From the NCBI GenBank assembly GCA_018818785.1, contig JAHIRF010000011.1, positions 22,987-86,986 of the forward strand: a DNA stretch of 64,000 nt. Reading direction: 5' to 3'. A program made the position numbers and the translations under genes. The stretch's first letter is position 1. The number at the start of each line of letters is the position of its first letter. The DNA is from Thermoplasmatota archaeon (GTDB lineage: Archaea; Thermoplasmatota; Thermoplasmata; UBA10834). A model generated the notes under the pieces. It was not told the origin of the DNA. It did no database searches and was given only the letters and a program-made list of their open reading frames with translations. Below, piece after piece: positions 16,499 to 25,937 of this stretch.

Positions 16499-18430
16499 TC
16501 ATCTCTTCCGTTTCTTCTTTTCTACCTTCTTGGTCGGCTGTTCCATGTTGCCTGCGAGTTTGTCGAAGTAGTGCGCTACGACGCAACTGTCCTCACACTT
16601 GCCGCATCTGGTGCATCTCTCCGCATCCACCGATATCCCCTTATCGACAGCTATGGCGCCCTTGGGGCATGCCCTCACACAGATGCCACATGAAGTGCAT
16701 AGGTTCGCCCTGAGCACGGCCCTCGCGAGCCTGTCGAACAAGGCCGAGGATTCCTTGGGGCTGTCGGCAACGGAGCTTATCTGGCCAGCGGCGAAGACCT
16801 TGCCTCTGCCTCGATTGGTCTCGACCATGGCGACACCGAAGTCCTCCATGGTCCGTACATCCCCGATGGTCTTCAACACCTCCGCAACTTGTTGGAACCC
16901 GCGGGACTGGGGCGTATCCAACACGGCCTCGATCGAGTACCCTCCTGCCATGCATGGGCTGACACCCTTCACAAGCCTCAGCGAGAGGGTGTCCGCCCTC
17001 TTCATATCGATCTTTATTCCCAACTTTTCGGACAGCTCCCTCATCTTGGGCGGGAGTTCCTTCCATCTCCAGAAGCCATATTCGACGAATTCTCTGGGTA
17101 GGTCATGCTGTTCCGCCCATGAATTCAGCCTCATCCCCCACACCTTCGCGAGGGTCGGGCTGATACGCGATATCTCCGCACACTCGCTCGCGAGTGCTGA
17201 TGGACACATCCAGCATCCCACCCTCTCGATATCCTCATCGTACAATGCATTGTACTGGAGCTTCCTCCATATTATGTATAGCCAGACATCAAGGCCTGTC
17301 CAATCCCTTATCGGGTTGACGATCACCTGTCCGGGCACGAACGGATTACCATCGACCAGCTCCAATCTGGACCTCGCGAATGATTCCAGTTTCCTGTTAC
17401 CCTCGACAGTGACGGTGCCCTGCGGGAAATTCTCCTCGATGACTTGAGACACGGGTGCGAGTTTGCATACCTTGCAACACCATCTGAAATCTTTCGCTGG
17501 TGGGCCGAAAGCATCGAAATGCTCGTCAAAAGCGTCCCCGGCCGACGCTGTTATCAGCCTGAGTGACAGTGAATGCCTGATCTTCTCCACATATTCCCTG
17601 GTCTGCGGATGTTCGAGGCCAGTGTCTATATAAACAACGGTGAAATCATTTGTGATCGATCGGACCATGTCGAGAACGACCAGACTGTCCTTCCCCCCAC
17701 TGAATGAAACGGTCAGAGGCAGGTCGTGCTTTGAGAGCACACCCTTGATCTCGTGCTCCGCCTTGGCCTTCTTGGCCGAGAGATACTGTTCGTTAGCTCT
17801 GATGACCGCCTTCGTCCAAGCGCGCTTGCCTGATCTGAGTGGTCCGAATTTCGCGAAATCCCTTACGCGCACTCCCTTGGGATTTATCTTGAGCTGGGAT
17901 GCGTTGACCTTGGCGGTGCCGCATCCGATGAACTTGCCCATCTGGATCACGACCTCGTCGCCTTCTCGTATGCCAGGATCGTAGCTCTCTATGAATTCCG
18001 GGGGGAGATGCTTTCCTTTCATATGCCCCTCCGCCTTGTTGAGATTGATCAACTTCTTCGTGTTCCTGGCAGCAAGCATCCTTGCGCCGTCTAGTCTGAG
18101 CACGAGCGAATAATCCTTCTTCTCCAAATCGTATGCGAGCTTCGCCACCCTTCGACCATCTATGATGACCTCGTCTGCTCTGTCCTCACCTGAGGTCTTG
18201 TTGAGTATGACGACCTCTGGCACTATCTGCTGGACCCCGAACTGTCTGAGGAAGAGGTATCTCAACCTCCTCTTCGTCCCTTCGAGCGCGAGTCTGACCT
18301 CTCCCGGCGGGGCGAGGTCGACCAACTCGCCAAAGTCACCGCATTTCCCGCAGTATTTCCCTATCAGTGGGACATTGCATCTGTCGCACCAGAATAGCGG
18401 GTGTTGAGAATCGCCATGGTATGGGCTCAC
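16499..18430 (-). CDS. PUA-PAPS reductase-like-ferredoxin fusion protein
   Basis: A 643-residue multidomain protein. In order: an N-terminal zinc ribbon (WCDRCNVPLIGKYCGKCGD), a PUA-like domain (about 150-215; KFIGCGTAKVNASQLKINPK), and a PP-loop ATPase/PAPS reductase domain with SGGKDS and YIDTGLEHPQTREY plus cysteines CCKVC. A C-terminal pair of 4Fe-4S sites follows (CTSCGICVRACPKG and CTRCGKCEDSC). The PP-loop activates a substrate by adenylation, while the PUA and zinc parts suggest RNA binding, so tRNA or sulfur modification is as likely as sulfonate reduction. A GTG at 18430 lies about 28 bases downstream of TTTAATTA, implying a leaderless mRNA; a TTG at 18496 is an alternative start. 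Similar fusions are known in methanogens as PAPS reductase homologues. Confidence 0.82.
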   Translation of the reverse strand: MSPYHGDSQHPLFWCDRCNVPLIGKYCGKCGDFGELVDLAPPGEVRLALEGTKRRLRYLFLRQFGVQQIVPEVVILNKTSGEDRADEVIIDGRRVAKLAYDLEKKDYSLVLRLDGARMLAARNTKKLINLNKAEGHMKGKHLPPEFIESYDPGIREGDEVVIQMGKFIGCGTAKVNASQLKINPKGVRVRDFAKFGPLRSGKRAWTKAVIRANEQYLSAKKAKAEHEIKGVLSKHDLPLTVSFSGGKDSLVVLDMVRSITNDFTVVYIDTGLEHPQTREYVEKIRHSLSLRLITASAGDAFDEHFDAFGPPAKDFRWCCKVCKLAPVSQVIEENFPQGTVTVEGNRKLESFARSRLELVDGNPFVPGQVIVNPIRDWTGLDVWLYIIWRKLQYNALYDEDIERVGCWMCPSALASECAEISRISPTLAKVWGMRLNSWAEQHDLPREFVEYGFWRWKELPPKMRELSEKLGIKIDMKRADTLSLRLVKGVSPCMAGGYSIEAVLDTPQSRGFQQVAEVLKTIGDVRTMEDFGVAMVETNRGRGKVFAAGQISSVADSPKESSALFDRLARAVLRANLCTSCGICVRACPKGAIAVDKGISVDAERCTRCGKCEDSCVVAHYFDKLAGNMEQPTKKVEKKKRKR

Positions 18431-18552
18431 GGACCGTCCTAGATTCGATGCGGTAATTAAACTGTGCGGTCCGCAGCCATCCTGGTTGCCGACCAATCAT
18501 TTGAGGTGATTGGGCAATCTATAATTAGACGGCCCATCTCATCCCGTCCTCG

Positions 18553-19254
18553 ATGCGCAGGCGACATGATGAGGAGTACACGGTGATCGAGCCAAGCTAC
18601 TCCATGAGCTATACGATCGATCCTTACGGGACGACCCATAAAACTCCCCGCAGGCCGTTCTTCAGCCTCACTGAATTGAAGAACATCGCAATTGCAGTAT
18701 CCGTCCTGATTATTGCGCTCACCCTGGTTCTCTCGAAGATGCTCGACATGGATATTCCATCCACGATCGCGCTGGCCGTATTGGCCGTATTCCTAGGGTT
18801 CTTCTCGCACGAGATGGCTCATAAGGTTCTTGCAAGAAAGTACGGATGTTGGTCGGAGTTCAGGGCCAACATGCGCGGTCTTGGATTGGCACTGCTCATG
18901 TCGTTCTTCGGATTCCTATTCGCGGCGCCCGGTGCGGTCTATATCGTTGGACATATCACGAGGGAACAGAACGGCAAGATCAGCGTGGTTGGTCCGTTTT
19001 CAAATCTGATCATAGCGGCAGCTTGCCTGCCATTCCTGGAGATATTGGCCCTGGGTGTACCTGAAGTGGTCGAAAGAATGGCGCTCGTGCTGTTGTTCTT
19101 CAATGCTTTCCTGGCTGCCTTCAACATGGTGCCCATCCCTCCGTTGGACGGGTCAAAAGTCTGGGCGTGGAGCAAACCTATCTATGTCGTGGCCATGGCG
19201 ACCTGTGCCCTAATGTTCGTTATCGCATTGATTGCATGGGGTGCTGCTACATGA
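18553..19254 (+). CDS. M50-family (site-2 protease-like) membrane metallopeptidase
   Basis: A 233-residue integral membrane protein with about six helices. The zinc motif HEMAH (HExxH) lies in a membrane segment near residue 80, and NMVPIPPLDGSKVW near 196-209 supplies the third-ligand NxxPxxxxDG motif of M50 proteases. Such enzymes cut transmembrane substrates. The promoter-like CTATAATTA lies about 30 bases upstream of the ATG. The 3' end overlaps the convergent GlcD-type gene by 45 bases. Confidence 0.85.
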   Translation: MRRRHDEEYTVIEPSYSMSYTIDPYGTTHKTPRRPFFSLTELKNIAIAVSVLIIALTLVLSKMLDMDIPSTIALAVLAVFLGFFSHEMAHKVLARKYGCWSEFRANMRGLGLALLMSFFGFLFAAPGAVYIVGHITREQNGKISVVGPFSNLIIAAACLPFLEILALGVPEVVERMALVLLFFNAFLAAFNMVPIPPLDGSKVWAWSKPIYVVAMATCALMFVIALIAWGAAT

Positions 19255-20682
19255 GGGTTCTAGGAACGCGGGGTACCTGAGTTCGTAGATGATGCTGCCC
19301 TCCCAATCGAAGATCTTTCCAGGGTTCATGATGTTCTTCGGGTCGAGCGCATGCTTAATGGCCCTCATAGCTCCGAGGGAATCCGCCCGTTCCTTCTGCA
19401 TGTAAGGCGCCTTCGTGATGGCCACTCCATGCTCGCCTGTTACGGTCCCTCCGAGCTCGAGTACCTTGTCGTAGATCATCCCGACCGCCTTCTCCCCGGC
19501 CTTCCAACTCTCTCTGGAATAGGGTTCCACAAGCATCTTCGTGTGCAAGTTCCCATCCGCAGAATGACCATAGGTCCCGACAACGACCCCGTTCTCCTCT
19601 GCGATCTTCTGGAACGCCACCACCGCTTCCGGTATCCGGGAGATAGGGACCGACATGTCGTCGGCCAGCGCCACGGAGACGAACTTCTCGCCGTACCTGC
19701 TCAGCGAAGGCATGATGGCCTTGCGGGCCTGGGTCCACTCGTCTATCTTCTTCTTATCCCTGGACTTCTCCGTCGAGACCGCGCCTGTGCTCTTGCAGAT
19801 CTCCTCTACCGTGACCATCTCTTCCTCTACTGCCACGGGATGGCCGTCCACCTCGATCATGCACAGGGCTTCGCAATCGGGAAGTCCTATGTTCATGCAT
19901 TTGTTGATCGCCTTGATGCACACTGAATCCATCAGCTCAATGGCCGATGGAAGAAGTGGCTTCGCGATTATGTTCGAGACGCATTGGCCTGCGTCCTTGA
20001 GTGATTTGAATGCTGCGACGGTCATCCCTGAAGCCTTCGGCTTCATAGTGAACCTCATAGTGATCTCCGTGATGATCCCCAGGGTCCCTTCGCTGCCGAC
20101 CATCAGCCTGTCCAGCTGGTATCCCGAGGAGTTCTTCAGAGTCCGCGTGCCAGTATGAATGATCTCTCCCGTTGGAAGTACGACCTCCAATCCGAGCACA
20201 TAGTCTCTGGTCGCCCCGTACTTGATCGCCCTCATGCCTGAGGCGTTCGTGGCGACCATGCCACCAATCGTGCAGGCCTCACCGCTGCCGGGGGTCGCAG
20301 GGAACCAGAAACCGCGCTTGCTGAGTTCTGCGTTCAGTTTGTCATAAATGACTCCGGGCTCCACAACGCAGTACAGGTCCTCGACCCTGAGTTCTTTGAT
20401 CTTGTTCATCTGGGTCATGTCGACGATAATGCCGCCCTTGACCGGGACTGTATGGCCGCACATGGCGGTGCCCGCGCCTCTCGGTACTATCGGCGTCTCC
20501 GTCCTGTTCGCCAGCTTGACGATCTCCGATACCTGCTGGGCGTTCGCGGGTCTGACGACTGCATCGGGCGTGACATGGTGTATGGATGCATCGAAGCCGT
20601 AGACGTAAAGGTCCGCGATCTCGGTCGACACGCGTTCCTTGCCTAGTATCTTCTCCAGCTCTCCAACGACCTCGTGCTTCAT
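19210..20682 (-). CDS. FAD-linked oxidase (GlcD / D-lactate dehydrogenase type)
   Basis: A 490-residue flavoprotein that oxidises a 2-hydroxy acid such as glycolate or D-lactate. The FAD-binding PCMH fold has PRGAGTAMCGHTVP (about 64-77) and GSGEACTIGGMVATNASG. The C-terminal catalytic domain has YGHSADGNLHTKML and TGEHGVAITKAPYM. After the usual end (MNPGKIF) there is an extension of about 30 residues ending in a cysteine-rich tail (CSSTPCNQCDNEH), which overlaps the convergent M50 gene. In this lineage GlcD-type proteins often pair with HdrD/CCG-domain proteins; here the HdrBC genes are 10 kb away. TTTTATCC near 20714 may be the TATA box. Confidence 0.88.
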   Translation of the reverse strand: MKHEVVGELEKILGKERVSTEIADLYVYGFDASIHHVTPDAVVRPANAQQVSEIVKLANRTETPIVPRGAGTAMCGHTVPVKGGIIVDMTQMNKIKELRVEDLYCVVEPGVIYDKLNAELSKRGFWFPATPGSGEACTIGGMVATNASGMRAIKYGATRDYVLGLEVVLPTGEIIHTGTRTLKNSSGYQLDRLMVGSEGTLGIITEITMRFTMKPKASGMTVAAFKSLKDAGQCVSNIIAKPLLPSAIELMDSVCIKAINKCMNIGLPDCEALCMIEVDGHPVAVEEEMVTVEEICKSTGAVSTEKSRDKKKIDEWTQARKAIMPSLSRYGEKFVSVALADDMSVPISRIPEAVVAFQKIAEENGVVVGTYGHSADGNLHTKMLVEPYSRESWKAGEKAVGMIYDKVLELGGTVTGEHGVAITKAPYMQKERADSLGAMRAIKHALDPKNIMNPGKIFDWEGSIIYELRYPAFLEPSCSSTPCNQCDNEH

Positions 20683-20786
20683 GTAGACCGAACGGACAAG
20701 TGTCCAGGCTGGATAAAATTGTTTTCACAGACATTCCGTCTTTGTGATGAGATGGATTTTATAGCGGTCTTGATTTTTTGTATATT

Positions 20787-21437
20787 GTGATTCGGAAATC
20801 TGGAGATGGATGGTTGTTGGTCGCGATCTCTTCTATAATTGTCTTTATGGTCATTTCCGTCGCTAACCCATTCACCGTGTATTCGACCGGGGATGGGTAT
20901 TATCAGGTGCGCATTGATGATGCGATGCTTTTGATAATGGACGACGAAAGCGAATTCGCAATCACCTACGATATATTCTTACCAGATGTGTCTGCCAAGA
21001 CCCTGACAGAGCACAGCACAATCCATTTGCGCTTGCATCCGTCTCAACAAGACGAGGATATTGTCCTAATCCATGATTTGTACCTTGAAATCTCGATAAT
21101 CTACAACGTTCCTCAATGGGTGTCAGCCATGTATGATCCCAAGGATATTGATCTCCAATCTTACATCGATTTGCCGTCCTCGTATTTTGAGTATTTCATG
21201 GCTTTCGACAATGGTGAAACAGTTATTGTCCTCGAGCATTGCCAAGATGATCCGGATGGGACTAAATCGATTGATTCGATAAACAGCCATCCCGATGGAC
21301 GCTACGTCGCCTCATGGGATGGTCTTTCCCAAGGCTCGTCATCGACTGGATATCTGTCTCCCAAGTCTTTCGGGTTAGCCGATGATCTTTACATCGAGTT
21401 CTCACTGTCCGCATCCTTGCTCCTTCAACGATTCTAG
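20787..21437 (+). CDS. Hypothetical membrane-anchored extracellular protein
   Basis: A 216-residue protein with an uncleaved N-terminal hydrophobic anchor (about 9-28, WLLVAISSIIVFMVISVA) followed by an acidic, beta-rich exterior domain. TTTTATAG at 20757-20764 places transcription start at or next to a GTG at 20787, so the gene is probably leaderless; a TTG three codons earlier is possible. Codon usage is more AT-rich than in neighbouring genes. No family recognised. Confidence 0.6.
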   Translation: MIRKSGDGWLLVAISSIIVFMVISVANPFTVYSTGDGYYQVRIDDAMLLIMDDESEFAITYDIFLPDVSAKTLTEHSTIHLRLHPSQQDEDIVLIHDLYLEISIIYNVPQWVSAMYDPKDIDLQSYIDLPSSYFEYFMAFDNGETVIVLEHCQDDPDGTKSIDSINSHPDGRYVASWDGLSQGSSSTGYLSPKSFGLADDLYIEFSLSASLLLQRF

Positions 21438-21522
21438 ATGGCATCGGGCATGTTAGCGACCAGGATTGACCTGTCGACCATCAATCAATAAATACGGAAT
21501 CCTCATTGTGTCGTTCGATACA

Positions 21523-22164
21523 ATGCTGAAGTTGATCATATTCGGTCCGCCAAGCGCAGGAAAAGGCACGCAAGCTCAGAGGCTCTCCAAGAAGTACGGC
21601 ATACCACAGGTCTCGACAGGAGATCTGTTGAGGGAAGCAGTCGCAAAACAGACTCCTCTGGGAGTCAAGATCAAGTCGTATCTGGATACGGGCAAGCTGG
21701 GTCCAGACGATCTCATCGTGCAGCTGATAAAGGACCGTGTATCCCAGCCAGACGCGTCGAACGGATACCTTCTCGACGGGTTTCCAAGGACCATCGGTCA
21801 GTCGACAGAACTGGACAAGATGACCGAGATCGACCTCGTACTCAACATTAACGTCGACCTGGAGCTGTTGGTGGAGCGAGCCGTTGGTCGAAGGATATGC
21901 ACCAAGTGCGCATCGGTGTACCATGTGAAGTTCAACCGGTCAAAGGCAGAAGGGGTCTGCGACAAATGCGGAACTGCCCTCATCCAGAGGGATGACGACA
22001 AGGAAGCGACCGTCAGGAACAGGCTGAACGTCTACAAGGATCAAACCGCCCCCCTGATAGACCACTTCAAGAAGAAGGGTAACTTGGTCGACATTGACGG
22101 GTCGAAAGGCATCGAGGACGTGTTCCTGCAGATGACTGCTGCAATCGACAGACTGTCCAAGTGA
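21523..22164 (+). CDS. adk: Adenylate kinase (bacterial type, zinc LID)
   Basis: A 213-residue nucleotide kinase that interconverts AMP, ADP and ATP in the cytoplasm. P-loop GPPSAGKGT (8-16), AMP-binding STGDLLREA, GYLLDGFPRT and the LID domain with four cysteines (CTKCASVYHV and CDKCGTAL) define the zinc-binding bacterial-type Adk rather than archaeal AdkA. The ATG at 21523 gives the family N-terminus (MLKLIIFGPP); an earlier in-frame codon at 21466 would add an unconserved extension. CAATAAATA about 31 bases upstream is a plausible TATA box. Confidence 0.93.
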   Translation: MLKLIIFGPPSAGKGTQAQRLSKKYGIPQVSTGDLLREAVAKQTPLGVKIKSYLDTGKLGPDDLIVQLIKDRVSQPDASNGYLLDGFPRTIGQSTELDKMTEIDLVLNINVDLELLVERAVGRRICTKCASVYHVKFNRSKAEGVCDKCGTALIQRDDDKEATVRNRLNVYKDQTAPLIDHFKKKGNLVDIDGSKGIEDVFLQMTAAIDRLSK

Positions 22165-22287
22165 CACCACCATCGATTTGCATCACCGGCGTCCGCTCTG
22201 GCTCATGACTTTTGACGGGTGCCGGTCTACCCTTTTCCTTTCTAATCTCTTAAATACAGGTAGCGAAATAGCGCCATCACCATACGA

Positions 22288-22381
22288 AGCCCCGTAGTGT
22301 AGCGGTCAATCATGCGAGACTCTGGATTGCGATCTCGCGAGGAGCGATCTTGCGACGGAGGTTCGAATCCTCCCGGGGCTA
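22288..22381 (+). tRNA. tRNA-Gln (CUG) with a 21-base intron
   Basis: Acceptor AGCCCCG pairs with CGGGGCT, discriminator A. The D-arm reads GTGTAGCGGTCAATCAT, the anticodon loop CTCTGGA holds CTG, and the T-arm is GGAGG-TTCGAAT-CCTCC. The anticodon stem (CGAGA/TCTTG) closes only if 21 bases after position 37 are removed, the canonical archaeal intron site; the mature length is then 73. TTAAATA about 40 bases upstream is a likely promoter and a T-rich stretch follows. The AGC start and A discriminator fit archaeal tRNA-Gln. Confidence 0.88.
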
Positions 22382-22489
22382 CCTCTTAATATTTTCGCAG
22401 TCGCTCGTGATGGACGTTGTCCTTGGCTCAGTTACCGACGCCTCAGACGACGCACAATAATCGTCGATTGTTCGGAGATGACGATGACT

Positions 22490-22675
22490 TCAGACTCTGT
22501 CTCCTCTGAAGAATGTCAACATCGCAGGGTCTCGCTCCAAGGTATCCTTCCACCATGCGGCCCTGATCCTCGGGTTGAGCTTCGATGCAGCGGCGACATA
22601 CTGCTTGAACCTCTTCTCAGCTGAATCGACTATGCCAAAATCGTCTAGTCTAGTCATCCCATCCCGATCGTTCAT
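22490..22675 (-). CDS. Small hypothetical protein downstream of RNase H
   Basis: A 61-residue soluble protein (MNDRDGMTRLDDFGIVDSAE at its start) with a conserved-looking aromatic core (IRAAWWKDTLERDP, LTFFRGDR). It starts 36 bases after the RNase H stop on the same strand with GGGAG upstream, so it may be cotranscribed. No family recognised. A later start at Met7 is possible. Confidence 0.5.
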   Translation of the reverse strand: MNDRDGMTRLDDFGIVDSAEKRFKQYVAAASKLNPRIRAAWWKDTLERDPAMLTFFRGDRV

Positions 22676-22695
22676 CCCTTCGCGCTCCCTTACCG

Positions 22696-22714
22696 TAATC
22701 GGCCTGACCGATTA
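22696..22714. repeat. Inverted repeat at the end of the RNase H gene
   Basis: TAATCGG-CCTGA-CCGATTA forms a perfect 7-base-pair stem with a 5-base loop and overlaps the RNase H stop codon. It may attenuate or process the transcript before the downstream 61-codon gene. No T-run follows it on the minus strand. Confidence 0.45.
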
Positions 22715-23134
22715 GAAACCTTCCCTGTCCAAGGCCTCATTGACCAGTCGATCGGCCAGCTGTATCCTCGGATTCTCCCTCGGAACATATACCAGTTTGT
22801 GCCAGTGGATATCGGCCAGGTCCTCTCTTATCTTATCCACGAATGCCTTCAGATGCTCCGCCTTGACCTTGTATACACCATTCACCTGGTGAACCATCAG
22901 CTCGCTGTCCGAGTGGAACTTCACGCGGTCCCGTGAAACCTTCTTCACCCGCTCGATCGCCAGGATCAATGCGTGGTACTCGGCCTCATTGTTCGTATGG
23001 TTCCCTATGCATCTTCCATCGCTCTCTAGGCAACGTCCAGTTTGATCGAATATTGCATATCCGATCGCCGCAGGTCCCGGGTTTCCCCGAGCTCCCCCAT
23101 CCGTATAGACAAGTATTTCGAGTGGTTTTGTCAA
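22712..23134 (-). CDS. rnhA: Ribonuclease HI
   Basis: A 140-residue type 1 RNase H that degrades RNA in RNA-DNA hybrids. Catalytic residues are visible: Asp12 in TDGGARGNPG, Glu52 in NNEAEYHAL, Asp76 in HSDSELMVHQ, and a final Asp in IQLADRLVNEAL. The length is typical of the compact archaeal/bacterial form. It is divergent from mutS, with about 170 bases between the starts. Confidence 0.92.
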   Translation of the reverse strand: MTKPLEILVYTDGGARGNPGPAAIGYAIFDQTGRCLESDGRCIGNHTNNEAEYHALILAIERVKKVSRDRVKFHSDSELMVHQVNGVYKVKAEHLKAFVDKIREDLADIHWHKLVYVPRENPRIQLADRLVNEALDREGF

Positions 23135-23306
23135 CCGCGCACCGCCGGAAACGAGACCTCTATCGAGCTTATGTGATATGAAATTGCGGGACCATCGCTG
23201 ATTTCGAAGGTACGTTATATACTATCGTTTCCAGACTGCGTGCATCTGTCATTCCTGGCCGAAATTGAAATATGCAACTCCACTGTTTTCCATCGGGGAG
23301 CAGACT

Positions 23307-25937
23307 TTGGGTAGAGCGGCCACTCCGATGATGGAACAGTACCTACGCATCAAGGAGCAATACACGGATTGTCTCCTGTTGTTCAGGCTCGGGGATTTCT
23401 ACGAGATGTTCGGCGAGGACGCCGTGGTGGGGTCCAAAGCCCTCGAGATAACCCTCACTTCCCGTGATAAAGGGAAGAAGGAGAAGACACCTCTTTGCGG
23501 GATTCCATGGCACGCATTGGATTCCTACCTCCCGAAGTTGCTCAGCAAGGGCTACAAGGTCGCCATCTGCGAGCAGATGGAGGACGCCAAGTACGCGAAA
23601 GGTCTCGTGGACCGAGACGTGGTCCGGGTCGTCACCCCCGGAACGGTCCTCGAGAGTTCCGTACTCGACAGTAGTGTCAACAACTATCTCATGTCCATAT
23701 GTCGATCGAATGCTATCTTCGGCATGTCGTTCGTGGACATCTCCACTGGTGAGTTCCTGGTGACCCAGATCGATTCCCAGGATGCTGAGTCAAGGGTGAT
23801 GACCGAGTTCGTTCAAAGGGCTCCAAAGGAAATCCTGTTCCGCGAGGGCGATCTCTCACCTGCACTGGTACAGGAGTTTTCATTATCCGAGACCACGATG
23901 ACGAGACTGGATGATTTCGCGTTCATGAAGGAATCATCCGAGCCGCTTCTGAAACGTCATTTCAAGTTACAATCGCTCGAAGGCATCGGGCTCGCGGACA
24001 GAGACGCTGCGATCTCAAGCGCGGGCGCGATATTGAGGTATCTGGAGAATACTCAGAAGCGTTCCCTCGATTTCCTGAGCCGACCGAAATATATCGAGAC
24101 CTCAGAGAAACTCATCCTTGACCAGACAACTCTCCGCAACCTGGAAGTCGCCAGGAATGTGAGGGATGGAAAGCAGGCGGGTACACTGTTCTCAGTTCTC
24201 GATCGCACCTTGACCCCGATGGGTTCCAGGCTGCTGAGGAACTGGATAATGGAACCCCTCCTGAATGTCGAAGCGGTCAACCTGCGGTTGGATGCGGTGC
24301 AGGAATTGGCTACTGACACGATTGTCAGGACCGACCTCGCATCATCCCTGAAGCATGTCCGTGATCTCGAACGCCTGATCTCCAAGACTATGCATGGCAG
24401 CGCGAATGCGAGGGATCTTATCGCGATCAAAGACTGCCTCGGGACCCTGCCGGAGCTGAGGGATGCGCTATCGGGATGCGACGCATCATTGCTAGCTGAG
24501 CTAGGCAGAGCCCTCGAATTCTCGAATGATATCCCGTCGTTGATCGAGCGAGCGATCGCAGATGATCCACCGCTGATGCTCAAGGATGGCGGTCTGATAA
24601 AGGATGGTTACGATGAGACGCTCGATGAACTACGCGCATCCGCCAGGGGTGGGAAAAAATGGATCGCCAGTCTGGAAGAGACGGAACGCGCTCGGACTGG
24701 GATCAGGACTCTGAGATTGGGTTTCAATAACGTGTTCGGATACTACATCGAGGTCTCCAAGTCCAATGTGAAGCACGTGCCTGCGGATTACGAGAGGCGG
24801 CAGACCCTCGCCACGGGAGAGCGATATGTCACGCCTGAGCTCAAGGAGAAGGAGCGGATAATCCTGACAGCACAGGAACGCTCCCACTCCCTCGAGTATG
24901 ATCTGTTCATCAAGGTGAGGGAAGAGGTCGCTCGCGCAGGTCCCGGGGTGCGAGAGGTCGCGCACGCGCTCGCCATCACTGACGCCCTCCGCTCGTTCGC
25001 GGATGCGGCTGTGGCGAACCGGTATGTCCGCCCCGAAGTGAACGATTCTGATTCGATCATCCTGAAGGATTCAAGGCACCCAGTCGTCGAGAAGACCCTG
25101 AGCGGTTCGTTCGTCCCGAACGATGTCCATGTGGACACCAACCTGAATAGATTGATAATCCTGACAGGCCCGAACATGGCAGGTAAGTCGACATATCTAC
25201 GGCAGATCGCCCACATCGTCATCATGGCTCAGGCGGGCTCGTTCGTACCCGCATCCGAAGCGAAGATCGGTCTCGTAGATAGGATATTCACTCGTGTCGG
25301 GGCATTCGACGATCTCGCGAGGGGCCAGTCGACCTTCATGGTAGAGATGACCGAGCTCGCGAACATATTGAACAGCGCGACCAAGAAGAGCCTGATACTC
25401 CTCGATGAAGTCGGCCGCGGGACCAGCACTTTCGACGGACTCGCGATAGCATGGGCCGTCTCCGAACACCTATACGATCGCGACAAGGTCGGAGCCAAGA
25501 CTCTATTCGCTACACATTACCATCATCTCACCGAGCTCTCTGATACATTGGAGGGCGTCAAGAACTACTCGATGGCCGTACGGGAGCAGGGTTCGGAGAT
25601 AGTGTTCCTGCGCAAGATCGCCCCTGGACGGGCCAATAAGAGCTATGGTATCCAGGTAGCTAAGCTCGCGGGGGTGCCGGTCGAGGTCATTGGTCGGGCA
25701 AGACAGGTTCTGGATCGGATCGAGGAGGAGAACGTTCTCGAGGTCAAGGCAGGGAAGAAGTCGCACAAGCAAGTCCTTCTCGTATCCGGGGCCAGGGACC
25801 ATGGGGATCATCACGCGATAGTCGACGAGCTGCGTTCGCTCGACCTCGCATCCATGAGCCCGATGGAGGCATATCTCAAACTCAACGAATTGAAGAAGGG
25901 GATCGGAGGGTCGAATGGGAAGAATAAGGGTGCTTGA
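23307..25937 (+). CDS. mutS: DNA mismatch repair protein MutS
   Basis: An 876-residue MutS1 that recognises mismatches and loops. The mismatch-binding motif FRLGDFYEMFGEDA (Phe-x-Glu wedge) is near residues 26-40. The lever and clamp domains follow, then the ATPase with Walker A GPNMAGKST, the signature FMVEMTE and Walker B ILLDEVGRGTSTFDGL, with the ATHYHHL switch. A TTG at 23307, six bases after GGGGAG, gives the family-typical start just before TPMMEQY; a TTG at 23265 would add 14 residues. It overlaps mutL, so the two are coupled. MutS1/MutL occur in a minority of archaea and are thought to be acquired from bacteria. Confidence 0.95.
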   Translation: MGRAATPMMEQYLRIKEQYTDCLLLFRLGDFYEMFGEDAVVGSKALEITLTSRDKGKKEKTPLCGIPWHALDSYLPKLLSKGYKVAICEQMEDAKYAKGLVDRDVVRVVTPGTVLESSVLDSSVNNYLMSICRSNAIFGMSFVDISTGEFLVTQIDSQDAESRVMTEFVQRAPKEILFREGDLSPALVQEFSLSETTMTRLDDFAFMKESSEPLLKRHFKLQSLEGIGLADRDAAISSAGAILRYLENTQKRSLDFLSRPKYIETSEKLILDQTTLRNLEVARNVRDGKQAGTLFSVLDRTLTPMGSRLLRNWIMEPLLNVEAVNLRLDAVQELATDTIVRTDLASSLKHVRDLERLISKTMHGSANARDLIAIKDCLGTLPELRDALSGCDASLLAELGRALEFSNDIPSLIERAIADDPPLMLKDGGLIKDGYDETLDELRASARGGKKWIASLEETERARTGIRTLRLGFNNVFGYYIEVSKSNVKHVPADYERRQTLATGERYVTPELKEKERIILTAQERSHSLEYDLFIKVREEVARAGPGVREVAHALAITDALRSFADAAVANRYVRPEVNDSDSIILKDSRHPVVEKTLSGSFVPNDVHVDTNLNRLIILTGPNMAGKSTYLRQIAHIVIMAQAGSFVPASEAKIGLVDRIFTRVGAFDDLARGQSTFMVEMTELANILNSATKKSLILLDEVGRGTSTFDGLAIAWAVSEHLYDRDKVGAKTLFATHYHHLTELSDTLEGVKNYSMAVREQGSEIVFLRKIAPGRANKSYGIQVAKLAGVPVEVIGRARQVLDRIEEENVLEVKAGKKSHKQVLLVSGARDHGDHHAIVDELRSLDLASMSPMEAYLKLNELKKGIGGSNGKNKGA

